Shown: positions 1 through 4,432 of the stretch, one piece after another
Numbering within the stretch: the first letter of the stretch is position 1
Layout: the number at the start of each line of letters is the position of its first letter
Source: Candidatus Martarchaeota archaeon
GTDB taxonomy: Archaea; Micrarchaeota; Micrarchaeia; Micrarchaeales; Micrarchaeaceae
NCBI GenBank assembly: GCA_023474155.1
Contig: JAMCYJ010000043.1
Coordinates: forward strand, 1 to 6,372
Reading direction: 5' to 3'
DNA length: 6,372 nt
Made by a program: the position numbers and the translations under genes
The notes under the pieces: model-generated
What the model was told of the DNA's origin: nothing
Databases searched by the model: none
Seen by the model: the letters and a program-made list of their open reading frames with translations, nothing else

Positions 1-163
1 TTCTCGCTTCAACGGAAATGCTTGCTTTCACATGCGGAATACTTTTTATGTAATTCAGCATGTTACTTGTAGAGGCATTGTCCTCTGCGAGCGTCTCCCC
101 TATGTTCCATAGGGAAAGCCCTTCTTTATAAGAAGGGCATATAGATATCTTATCAGACATCAT
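1..163 (-). CDS. N-terminal part of an unrecognised protein (cut by window edge)
   Basis: A frame opens with two consecutive ATG codons (163 and 160) and runs 54 codons without a stop to the window edge. The protein begins MMSDKISICPSYKEGLSLWN and continues with a mixed polar and hydrophobic sequence including NMLNYIKSIPHVKASISVEA. I do not recognise the family. No signal peptide or membrane segment is visible. Codon use and GC content resemble the neighbouring genes and differ from the AT-rich spacer upstream, which supports real coding. A TATA-like GTATAAAC at 183-190 lies about 24 nt upstream of the ATG, so the mRNA is probably leaderless and no Shine-Dalgarno site is expected or seen. It lies 111 bases after psmB on the same strand, with its own promoter, so co-transcription with psmB is not required. 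Confidence 0.6.
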   Translation of the reverse strand, partial: MMSDKISICPSYKEGLSLWNIGETLAEDNASTSNMLNYIKSIPHVKASISVEAR

Positions 164-181
164 AATATCATATTACTATAT

Positions 182-190
182 TGTTTATAC
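182..190 (-). promoter_or_regulatory. TATA box of the partial gene at 1-163
   Basis: On the minus strand GTATAAACA is centred about 23 nt upstream of the first ATG of the downstream gene. In archaea transcription starts about 25 nt after the TATA centre, so initiation would fall on or beside the start codon (a leaderless mRNA). The assignment rests on spacing and base composition only. Confidence 0.35.
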
Positions 191-225
191 AACTATAACT
201 TTCTTTCACTTTCATCCCCTTCCTC

Positions 226-243
226 ACGGGAGGGACTTCCCGT
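226..243 (-). other. Small GC-rich hairpin after psmB
   Basis: ACGGGA (226-231) and TCCCGT (238-243) form a perfect 6-bp inverted repeat around a 6-nt loop, 32-49 bases past the psmB stop codon. It is not followed by a U run on the minus strand; the next bases are purine-rich. It may be a 3' UTR stem or a processing site, but it does not look like a classical intrinsic terminator. Confidence 0.25.
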
Positions 244-274
244 TATGTAGTGTTAAGGGAAATGTAAACGCGTG

Positions 275-904
275 TCACTTGCTAGCGATTATCTTCTCGA
301 GCTCCTTTCCTGTGTATTCCCTGTAGCCCTCTTTTGTAATGGTTGCGACTAATATCGCGTCCCCTGTGAATATATCCCTCTTTATCGCTGCTGATATCGC
401 CTTTGCTGCGATTTTCACTATATCCTTTGCGAGTATATTTTCTGAATAATTGTCGTCAAGATATGCAATGGCAAACTCTGTTCCGCTTCCGGTAGTCGTA
501 TATGCTTTTTCCTCGGTGTATCCCCCGCCAGGATCAAGGTTGAAAAGCTGGGGCTTATTGTTGTTGTCAAGCCCTCCTATTATTAGCTGTATGTAAAAAG
601 GCACCATTTTATTGTTATTAAGTATTACGGACAGCAATGAGACTGCGCTCTTCGGTGACATCGGCCTCGACTCATTCATCTTGTATATTTCATTGTGCAG
701 CTTAAGTATCCTTATTATCTCCTGCGCGTCCCCTACTCCGCCTGCAATCGTGATTGCGAGATTTTCGTCAATTTTCCATACTTTTTTCATTTCCTTGTTT
801 GAAATAAGATTGCCCATCGTCGCCCTTTTATCGGCTGCAAGTACGATTCCGTCTTGGCAGACAATTCCGAGGGTTGTTGTGCCTTTGAATTTGTTTTCAT
901 CCAT
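275..904 (-). CDS. psmB: Archaeal 20S proteasome beta subunit, catalytic
   Basis: This is the catalytic beta subunit of the archaeal 20S proteasome, an N-terminal nucleophile hydrolase that assembles into heptameric rings inside the alpha-ring barrel and degrades unfolded proteins in the cytoplasm. The 209-residue protein has an 8-residue propeptide ending in Gly8. Autocleavage would expose Thr9, beginning the mature TTTLGI. The other active-site residues are visible: Asp25 and Lys41 (mature Asp17 and Lys33), Ser140 in TTTGSG, and Asp177 in KRDIFTGD. The position that is Ser169 in Thermoplasma numbering is Thr180, a conservative change. The fold motifs IAGGVGDAQ and QLIIGGLD are also present. 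Length is normal for the family. No alpha subunit or regulatory ATPase (PAN) gene lies in the window. The upstream spacer supplies a probable own promoter. Confidence 0.97.
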   Translation of the reverse strand: MDENKFKGTTTLGIVCQDGIVLAADKRATMGNLISNKEMKKVWKIDENLAITIAGGVGDAQEIIRILKLHNEIYKMNESRPMSPKSAVSLLSVILNNNKMVPFYIQLIIGGLDNNNKPQLFNLDPGGGYTEEKAYTTTGSGTEFAIAYLDDNYSENILAKDIVKIAAKAISAAIKRDIFTGDAILVATITKEGYREYTGKELEKIIASK

Positions 905-929
905 GATACCACATAAATCAAATAAAAAA

Positions 930-940
930 CTACTATATTA
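930..940 (-). promoter_or_regulatory. Probable psmB TATA box
   Basis: The minus strand reads TAATATAGTAG about 26-36 nt upstream of the psmB ATG, the distance expected for a leaderless or very short leader transcript. No convincing Shine-Dalgarno sequence precedes the ATG; the adjacent bases are GTGGTATC. That fits near-leaderless translation. The spacer is so AT-rich that chance matches are common. Confidence 0.3.
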
Positions 941-946
941 ATGCAG

Positions 947-1027
947 ACAATAATTAGATAAACAATAATTAAATAATATTGATTAACATTGCATTTGATC
1001 GATGATGATTATTGTTATTAATGTTAA
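947..1027. repeat. AT-rich direct and inverted repeats upstream of psmB
   Basis: ACAATAATTA occurs at 947-956 and again at 962-971, 15 bases apart. AACAATAAT (961-969) has its inverse complement at 1008-1016. TTAACATT (983-990) has its inverse complement at 1020-1027. The arms interlock, so not all can pair at once. They may form a folded leader or bind a regulator, or may simply reflect base composition. Confidence 0.35.
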
Positions 1028-1151
1028 CGCTTTAATAATTTTTATTAATGCCGAAGAATAAACAATGCTGACGATTCGGGCCATCTGCCAAAATAAAAAT
1101 AAATAAAGATTGGTCAAGTATTATTTAAAAGGCTTATTTATTTAAAGTTAT

Positions 1152-1214
1152 TCATTTAATCATTAATCGTAAAATGCGCCGCGGACATACGAACTTTTGC
1201 CTCTTTAAACGCAT
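1152..1214 (-). CDS. Possible leaderless 20-codon basic micro-ORF
   Basis: An ATG at 1214 opens a 20-codon frame ending in TGA, encoding MRLKRQKFVCPRRILRLMIK, which is very rich in Arg and Lys. A TATA-like TTTATACAAT (1231-1240) lies about 22 nt upstream, the leaderless spacing. A U-rich stretch in minus-strand RNA follows at 1090-1107. The segment is more GC-rich than its surroundings. Against it: the frame is tiny, matches no family I know, and such frames arise by chance. It may instead be part of a small non-coding RNA, since AATGCG (1173-1178) and CGCATT (1210-1215) could pair. Treat this as a lead only. Confidence 0.15.
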   Translation of the reverse strand: MRLKRQKFVCPRRILRLMIK

Positions 1215-1275
1215 TGCAGGTTTTAGTAATATTGTATAAATCGATTGGGCCATCGGGCCTGCTGCAAACTTATCA

Positions 1276-1402
1276 TTGAAAAAAATAAAAAAAATAAAAT
1301 TAAATTATCCCTCTATCTAAATTAAACAGACTGGGATAGGGGATGAAATAAAAATAATAAAAAAATAAAATAAAAAATAATGAAAATAAAACGCAAAAAG
1401 AC
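1276..1402 (-). terminator. U-rich termination region after the TRAM gene
   Basis: Minus-strand RNA would contain repeated runs of U, such as TTTTTTATTTTATTTTTTT and similar, beginning about 26 bases past the TRAM stop codon, with a second block at 1276-1305. No stable GC-rich hairpin precedes them. Factor-assisted and intrinsic termination at U-rich tracts is established in archaea, and the T-richness falls on the non-template strand of the upstream gene as required. Confidence 0.55.
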
Positions 1403-1427
1403 GCGGTTTATATTCCTGTTTTAATAA

Positions 1428-1664
1428 TCATAATTCAAGTAAACTAGCCCCTATATACTGTTTTGCCGCGTAATTTATCTCGCTATAGGCGAATGTCCTG
1501 AAAACCTTCGTTATCTTCACCTTGTATATGGAGCCTATCTTCGTCTTGGAATTCTTTACAAAGACAACGTGCTTTCCGATCTTCCCTATGCCTTCACCTG
1601 TTGGGGTCTTGGCAAACACCTTTACGTCATACTGCTTTGACATCTCTGGTAGTTCTTGGATCAT
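1428..1664 (-). CDS. Stand-alone TRAM-domain protein
   Basis: This is a small RNA-binding protein made of essentially one TRAM domain. Such stand-alone TRAM proteins are common in archaea, and some are reported to act as RNA chaperones, for example in cold response. From the chosen start it has 78 residues. The domain spans about residues 13-63: a first beta strand YDVKVFAK, the loop TPTGEGIGKIGKHVVFV matching the family's GdGia.v.g..vFV pattern, then KIGSIYKVKITKVFRTFAYSEI. The frame is open to an ATG at 1688, but ATG 1664 is preferred. GAGGTT (1671-1676) sits 7 nt before it, and a TTTTAAAA box at 1703-1710 would start transcription near 1681, inside the longer version. ATG 1643 is a third option, with no good ribosome site. 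It is monocistronic, with 349 bases of spacer upstream. Confidence 0.9.
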   Translation of the reverse strand: MIQELPEMSKQYDVKVFAKTPTGEGIGKIGKHVVFVKNSKTKIGSIYKVKITKVFRTFAYSEINYAAKQYIGASLLEL

Positions 1665-1670
1665 ATAACC

Positions 1671-1676
1671 AACCTC
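1671..1676 (-). promoter_or_regulatory. Shine-Dalgarno site deciding the TRAM start
   Basis: GAGGTT on the minus strand matches the archaeal anti-Shine-Dalgarno sequence over GAGGT and ends 6 nt before the ATG at 1664. It lies inside the longer open frame that begins at 1688, which argues that the longer version is not translated. Confidence 0.6.
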
Positions 1677-1702
1677 TTTAGTAATCATTTAAGGAATGAT
1701 TA

Positions 1703-1715
1703 TTTTAAAAGGCTT
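1703..1715 (-). promoter_or_regulatory. TRAM gene TATA box
   Basis: The minus strand reads AAGCCTTTTAAAA, with TTTTAAAA (1703-1710) as the TATA element. Transcription would start about 25 nt downstream, near 1681, giving a leader of about 17 nt that contains the GAGGTT ribosome site. A very similar string, AAGCCTTTTAAATAAT, occurs at 1120-1135 in the next spacer. Confidence 0.45.
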
Positions 1716-1756
1716 TTGTACAGTAGACGCCGTATAAGACAAACAGCGAATCAATA

Positions 1757-1772
1757 GAAAGATTTATATAAA
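1757..1772 (+). promoter_or_regulatory. Strong TATA/BRE-like element, readable on both strands
   Basis: GAAAGATTTATATAAA joins a purine-rich BRE-like stretch (GAAAGA) to TTTATATA, close to the ideal archaeal promoter on the plus strand. No plus-strand gene follows. The core is nearly palindromic, so it could equally serve the minus strand, giving a distal TRAM promoter with a leader of about 75 nt. Confidence 0.3.
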
Positions 1773-1831
1773 CTATTTTTTATATAATAATTTTGTATTA
1801 AACTATTTTTATATTAAATTTTTATATTAAA
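1771..1831. repeat. Short AT-rich tandem repeats
   Basis: TTTTTATATTAAA occurs twice in perfect head-to-tail order (1806-1818 and 1819-1831). AACTATTTTT occurs at 1771-1780 and 1801-1810, exactly 30 bases apart. The inverse complement of ACTATTT follows at 1841-1847. These lie in the spacer next to the TATA-like element and may be replication slippage products or binding sites. Confidence 0.5.
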
Positions 1832-1854
1832 TATATTTTGAAATAGTATATTTT

Positions 1855-1867
1855 ATAAAAAAATATT
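1855..1867 (-). terminator. Possible U-run terminator of the TFB operon
   Basis: Minus-strand RNA reads AATATTTTTTTATAA here, about 150 bases after the membrane protein stop codon, directly after GCCTGCTGC. A seven-U run in this position could end the TFB operon. No clear hairpin supports it. Confidence 0.3.
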
Positions 1868-2013
1868 AGCAGCAGGCTTTGTTTCAACTTGTTTCTTGTT
1901 TTTGCAGCCGCACGCATAGAAAGGGAATATTGGCAATTTTAGTATTGGGATTAAAGCAATGCCAGGCAAGATATTGAATGCTGAAATGCAATTTTTATAA
2001 TCGCGACTTGCTT

Positions 2014-2541
2014 TTAATGTCTGGTTTTCGCCATAGCTTTCTTGGTTTGCTTCTTGCCTTGCGCTGTGCGCCTGCGCCCCATTGATGAAATAAAATAGAG
2101 GATGAACAGCGCGCCAAGCAGCGCGACCGCCACAGCCTTGAATGAAATCGCCCTGTACCTGTAGATTATTGCCTGTTGCTCGTACGCGCTCGATTTCGCC
2201 TTCGCCAAAAGCGCGTATATGCCCGCGGCCTTTTCCTGCGCAGGCATCGTCGCGTTCGCCTGTAGGCTTATGCTCTTGTTAAGGTAGTTCTGCGCAAGCG
2301 AAAGGTTAGGATAAAATACGAGATACGCGCTTCTGTTTACTGTCTGTATGTATTCCCTTGTCTGGTTTATGGAATTATTTATTAACGACGCGTTATACAA
2401 GGGCTTTGCGCCTGCGGAAATATTCGCAGCGTTCGCCTGCTGCTGCGCGACTGGGGCGCCGGCGATGCTGCCGATTGGCAGAAAATAAACGCCTGCGCTA
2501 ATTGCGCAGACCGCCAGAAAAAATAAAACAATCCGCTTCAT
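2014..2541 (-). CDS. Small membrane protein with sequon-rich outer domain
   Basis: I do not recognise the family. The 175-residue protein has an N-terminal signal peptide or anchor (about residues 4-22, after MKR) and an outside segment of about 110 residues. A second membrane helix follows (about 134-153), then a basic tail of about 20 residues with nine Arg/Lys. Eight N-X-S/T sequons lie within residues 40-98 (Asn40, 50, 55, 59, 69, 79, 88, 96), suggesting a heavily N-glycosylated, externally exposed region. Residues 75-125 look helical. The tail could bind nucleic acid or acidic lipids. The gene begins 4 nt after the TFB stop with no visible Shine-Dalgarno site, so translation is probably coupled to TFB. 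Predicted topology is both ends in the cytoplasm if the first helix is uncleaved, or a type I protein if it is cleaved near Gly28-Ala29. Confidence 0.85.
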   Translation of the reverse strand: MKRIVLFFLAVCAISAGVYFLPIGSIAGAPVAQQQANAANISAGAKPLYNASLINNSINQTREYIQTVNRSAYLVFYPNLSLAQNYLNKSISLQANATMPAQEKAAGIYALLAKAKSSAYEQQAIIYRYRAISFKAVAVALLGALFILYFISSMGRRRTAQGKKQTKKAMAKTRH

Positions 2542-2545
2542 CGAA

Positions 2546-3748
2546 TCAGAGGTTTACGTCGAGGTTCAGCTGTTCCTTCAGCTCCCTGTACCTGTTCCTG
2601 ATCGTGACCTCTGTGACTCCTGCTACGTCCGCTACCTCCTTCTGCGTCCTGCGCTCGCCTGCCATTGCGCCTGCGATATAGACCGCCGCAGCGCTGACGC
2701 CTGTCGGACTCCTTCCCGATATAAGGCCTTTCTTGACGGCCTGCTTGAGAAGCTGTACAGACTTTTCCTGCGCCTCGCCGCTGAGCTTGAGCGCCGCGAT
2801 ATACCTCGGAACATAGCTTATCGGGTCTGTGAGCGGAATCTTGAGGTCGAGGGCATTGGATATTATCCTATATGCTCTTCCTATTTCCTTCTTCGACACT
2901 CCTGATATGCTTGCTATCTCGTTAAGCGTCCTTGGAATTCCCGCTGACCTGCATGATGCGTATATCACTGCCTCTACCACTGTCTCGATCGGCCTGCCCC
3001 TTATGAGGTTGCCCTGGACGCATTTTCTGTAAAGAAGCGCTGCGCTTTCCCTTATATTGTCCGGAAGCCCGAGGTAGCTTGCCACTCTGTTGAGCTCCGG
3101 GAGCGCAATAAGGTAGTTCCTCTCGCTCGAGTTTGTTATGCTGGCCCTCTTGTGCCACTTTCTCATTCTGTAGAGCTGGGCCTGCCTCTTCGACGGTATC
3201 CTTACTCCCCTTATATCCTTGTTATATAGGTCTATCTCGGTGACGAGCCCCCTGTTCGGCTTTGCGAACTTTATCGGCCCTCCTGTCCTTGCCCTCGAAT
3301 TCATCTGGTCCGAGTCGAATGCCCTCCATTCCTGGCCCGGGTCTATTATGTTCTCCTCAAGAATGAGCCCGCACTTGTTGCAGATTTCCTCCCCTTTTTC
3401 ATTGTCGAATATTATATCCGAGCTTCCGCAGCTTGGGCACCTCCTTATGTTGCTTGCCTTCATACTCTGCTCGAATTCTATCTTGTTGGCCTCGCTGAAC
3501 GCGCTCCTCGGCCTGCCCCTCCTTCTCTTCTGGGACTGCTGATCGCCCTGGTCATTTATAAGCTCAATCTTGTTTTCGCCGACGACTATGTGCGGCTTTG
3601 CCTGCTGCGCTGCCTTTGGTTTTGCATGGACAGCCTGTTTCACGATCTCTTTTGCCTTTGCCTTTGTTTTCGGCTTTGGCTTTGATATTTGTTTTGTCTT
3701 TGGTTTTGTCTTTGTATCTTTGGTTTTTTTGGATATTGCTTTTGGCAT
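2546..3748 (-). CDS. tfb: Transcription initiation factor IIB (TFB) with long basic N-terminal extension
   Basis: TFB bridges TATA-bound TBP and RNA polymerase and contacts the BRE. The 400-residue protein has a zinc ribbon (Cys104, Cys107, Cys123, Cys126) and a B-reader/linker (about 138-165, with GQEWRAFDSDQ and SRARTGGP). Two cyclin repeats follow (about 205-300 and 310-398), the second ending in a helix-turn-helix with EVADVAGVTEVTIRNRYREL, the usual BRE-contacting element. Typical archaeal TFBs are about 300 residues. The surplus is an N-terminal region of about 100 residues, Lys/Pro/Ala-rich at 1-52, with KRRRGRPR at 74-81 resembling an AT-hook. The frame extends to a GTG at 3757, but AGGTGA at 3754-3759 covers that GTG and is well placed for ATG 3748, which I chose. 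It is first in an operon with the membrane protein gene. Confidence 0.96.
   Translation of the reverse strand: MPKAISKKTKDTKTKPKTKQISKPKPKTKAKAKEIVKQAVHAKPKAAQQAKPHIVVGENKIELINDQGDQQSQKRRRGRPRSAFSEANKIEFEQSMKASNIRRCPSCGSSDIIFDNEKGEEICNKCGLILEENIIDPGQEWRAFDSDQMNSRARTGGPIKFAKPNRGLVTEIDLYNKDIRGVRIPSKRQAQLYRMRKWHKRASITNSSERNYLIALPELNRVASYLGLPDNIRESAALLYRKCVQGNLIRGRPIETVVEAVIYASCRSAGIPRTLNEIASISGVSKKEIGRAYRIISNALDLKIPLTDPISYVPRYIAALKLSGEAQEKSVQLLKQAVKKGLISGRSPTGVSAAAVYIAGAMAGERRTQKEVADVAGVTEVTIRNRYRELKEQLNLDVNL
3691..3714 (-). repeat. 12-bp tandem repeat in the TFB tail
   Basis: GTTTTGTCTTTG occurs twice head to tail (3691-3702 and 3703-3714, plus-strand reading), within a larger CTTTG-rich low-complexity stretch at about 3650-3735. 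It encodes the repeated KTKP/KTKQ pattern of the TFB N-terminal tail. The unit is a multiple of three, so slippage would lengthen or shorten the tail without a frameshift. Confidence 0.7.
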
Positions 3749-3753
3749 GTATT

Positions 3754-3759
3754 TCACCT
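3754..3759 (-). promoter_or_regulatory. Shine-Dalgarno site deciding the TFB start
   Basis: The minus strand reads AGGTGA, a perfect match to the archaeal anti-Shine-Dalgarno core, ending 5 nt before ATG 3748. The GTG inside it opens the longer frame but is more plausibly part of the ribosome site than a start codon. Confidence 0.7.
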
Positions 3760-3816
3760 TAATTCAATGCGAATTCGATTCTGACTTGCATCTTTATTCT
3801 GTTCCTGTATTATGTA

Positions 3817-3833
3817 CTACTTTATAAAAAAAG
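3817..3833 (-). promoter_or_regulatory. TFB operon TATA box
   Basis: The minus strand reads CTTTTTTTATAAAGTAG, with TTTATAAA as a good archaeal TATA element. Transcription would begin near 3800, giving a leader of about 50 nt ahead of the AGGTGA site. A second candidate, ATTTAAAT at 3890-3897, could give a longer leader. The spacer 3749-4016 otherwise shows no gene. Confidence 0.45.
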
Positions 3834-4016
3834 AATGTATGGCTTTTTTAAGCTTATCTAAAACAAGTAATTAAGATTATGAATAAAAAGATATTTAAAT
3901 GTTTCTATGAAGAATTTCGGTATGGATTGCCCTGAATCATGTTTCTCCGGATAAATCAGTGCCTTGCTTGGGCGGAAAATTTTTCTTATGCAGAGATCTG
4001 CCTGCCCGGCGGCATC

Positions 4017-4424
4017 CTACATTCCTATGCGCACCGGCATGCCTTTCTTTATCCTGTTTTTTTTCACAAAACCTGAATTGGCTTCTATAAAGTACATAGA
4101 GTCCCTGCTTTTGCCGTATGTTTCGCAGCGGAAGCCCTCGCAAGGCAGTATGTTTTCTATAATCTCGATTATTTTCCTGTCCTCCCCGAGCCACATCACA
4201 TCTATGGCAAAACGCATGTTCTTCATCCATATGCTGCGCCTTCCAGGTTTTTTAAAAGTAAAAAGCATGCACTCGTTTTGCCCGAGGCTCTTTCTGAACA
4301 TAAGGCCTATCATCGACTTTGCAAAGGTATCTGCGACAATGGCGTTCATCCGCAAATGCCCTATTTCTATTCTTATCGAGTCGTATTTCTGGCGCAGATA
4401 GATAAACCGCAATAATGAAAACAT
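4017..4424 (-). CDS. DUF192 family protein
   Basis: A 135-residue protein whose residues about 26-135 match the DUF192 family, a small beta-rich domain of unknown biochemical role, often exported in bacteria. Visible family marks are SMIGLMFRKSL (residues 38-48), the MLFTF strand, the WMKNMRFAIDVMWL motif (66-79) with Asp75, and the C-terminal YFIEANSGFVKKNRIKKGMPV. The ATG at 4424 lies 8 nt after the stop of the P5C dehydrogenase gene, so the two form an operon. ATG 4349 (giving 110 residues) would start right at the domain. The frame is open upstream into the dehydrogenase gene, but that part overlaps it and is not family sequence. The first 25 residues hold FSLLRFIYL, too short for a clear membrane helix or signal. 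No Shine-Dalgarno site is evident, so coupled translation is likely. Confidence 0.88.
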   Translation of the reverse strand: MFSLLRFIYLRQKYDSIRIEIGHLRMNAIVADTFAKSMIGLMFRKSLGQNECMLFTFKKPGRRSIWMKNMRFAIDVMWLGEDRKIIEIIENILPCEGFRCETYGKSRDSMYFIEANSGFVKKNRIKKGMPVRIGM

Positions 4425-4432
4425 GCTTATCG

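Larger units (their letters stand above)
905..1427. other. 523-base AT-rich spacer between psmB and the TRAM gene
   Basis: No convincing protein-coding gene of normal length is present on either strand. The stretch contains the psmB promoter, AT-rich direct and inverted repeats (947-1027), two A-rich tracts that would be U-rich in minus-strand RNA (1090-1107 and 1276-1402), and a more GC-rich island at 1173-1265 with short inverted repeats. A pair of near-identical elements, CGATTCGGGCCATC at 1072-1085 and CGATTGGGCCATC at 1242-1254, brackets the middle. No tRNA T-arm or cloverleaf was found. Confidence 0.6.
1689..2013. other. 325-base AT-rich spacer between the membrane protein and TRAM genes
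   Basis: No coding frame of useful length was found; the best minus-strand candidates are about 31 codons without promoter or ribosome site. The spacer holds the TRAM promoter, a strong TATA-like element at 1761-1772 readable on both strands, tandem AT repeats (1771-1831), and a U-rich stretch for minus-strand RNA at 1855-1867 that may end the TFB operon. The part at 1868-2000 is less AT-rich but shows no recognisable RNA fold. Confidence 0.55.

Noticed and set aside
612..941. Plus-strand open frame of about 109 codons over psmB
   Set aside because: It lies antisense to a clear proteasome beta gene, shows no family features, and is explained by the codon pattern of psmB.
1002..1071. Possible C/D box small RNA (ATGATGA at 1002-1008, CTGA at 1068-1071)
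   Set aside because: No internal D' or C' boxes and no terminal stem are visible, and the would-be guide sequence is almost pure A/T, unlike working rRNA guides.
1868..2000. Small minus-strand frames after the membrane protein gene
   Set aside because: The longest start with TTG or lack a promoter and ribosome site, run 31-39 codons, and translate into sequence without any recognisable pattern.
3219..3827. Plus-strand open frames antisense to TFB, including a Phe-rich one
   Set aside because: The Phe/Cys-rich sequence is the mirror of the Lys-rich TFB tail codons. No ribosome site or domain supports it.
3990..4001. GCAGAGATCTGC palindrome-like hairpin after DUF192
   Set aside because: The stem is very short and is not followed by a convincing U run, so I do not call a terminator.
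3837..4016. Tiny frames near 3879 (plus) and 3934 (minus)
   Set aside because: They are 11-18 codons long. The minus one has a GGAGA just before its ATG, but the peptide has no features and the stretch is better explained as spacer.
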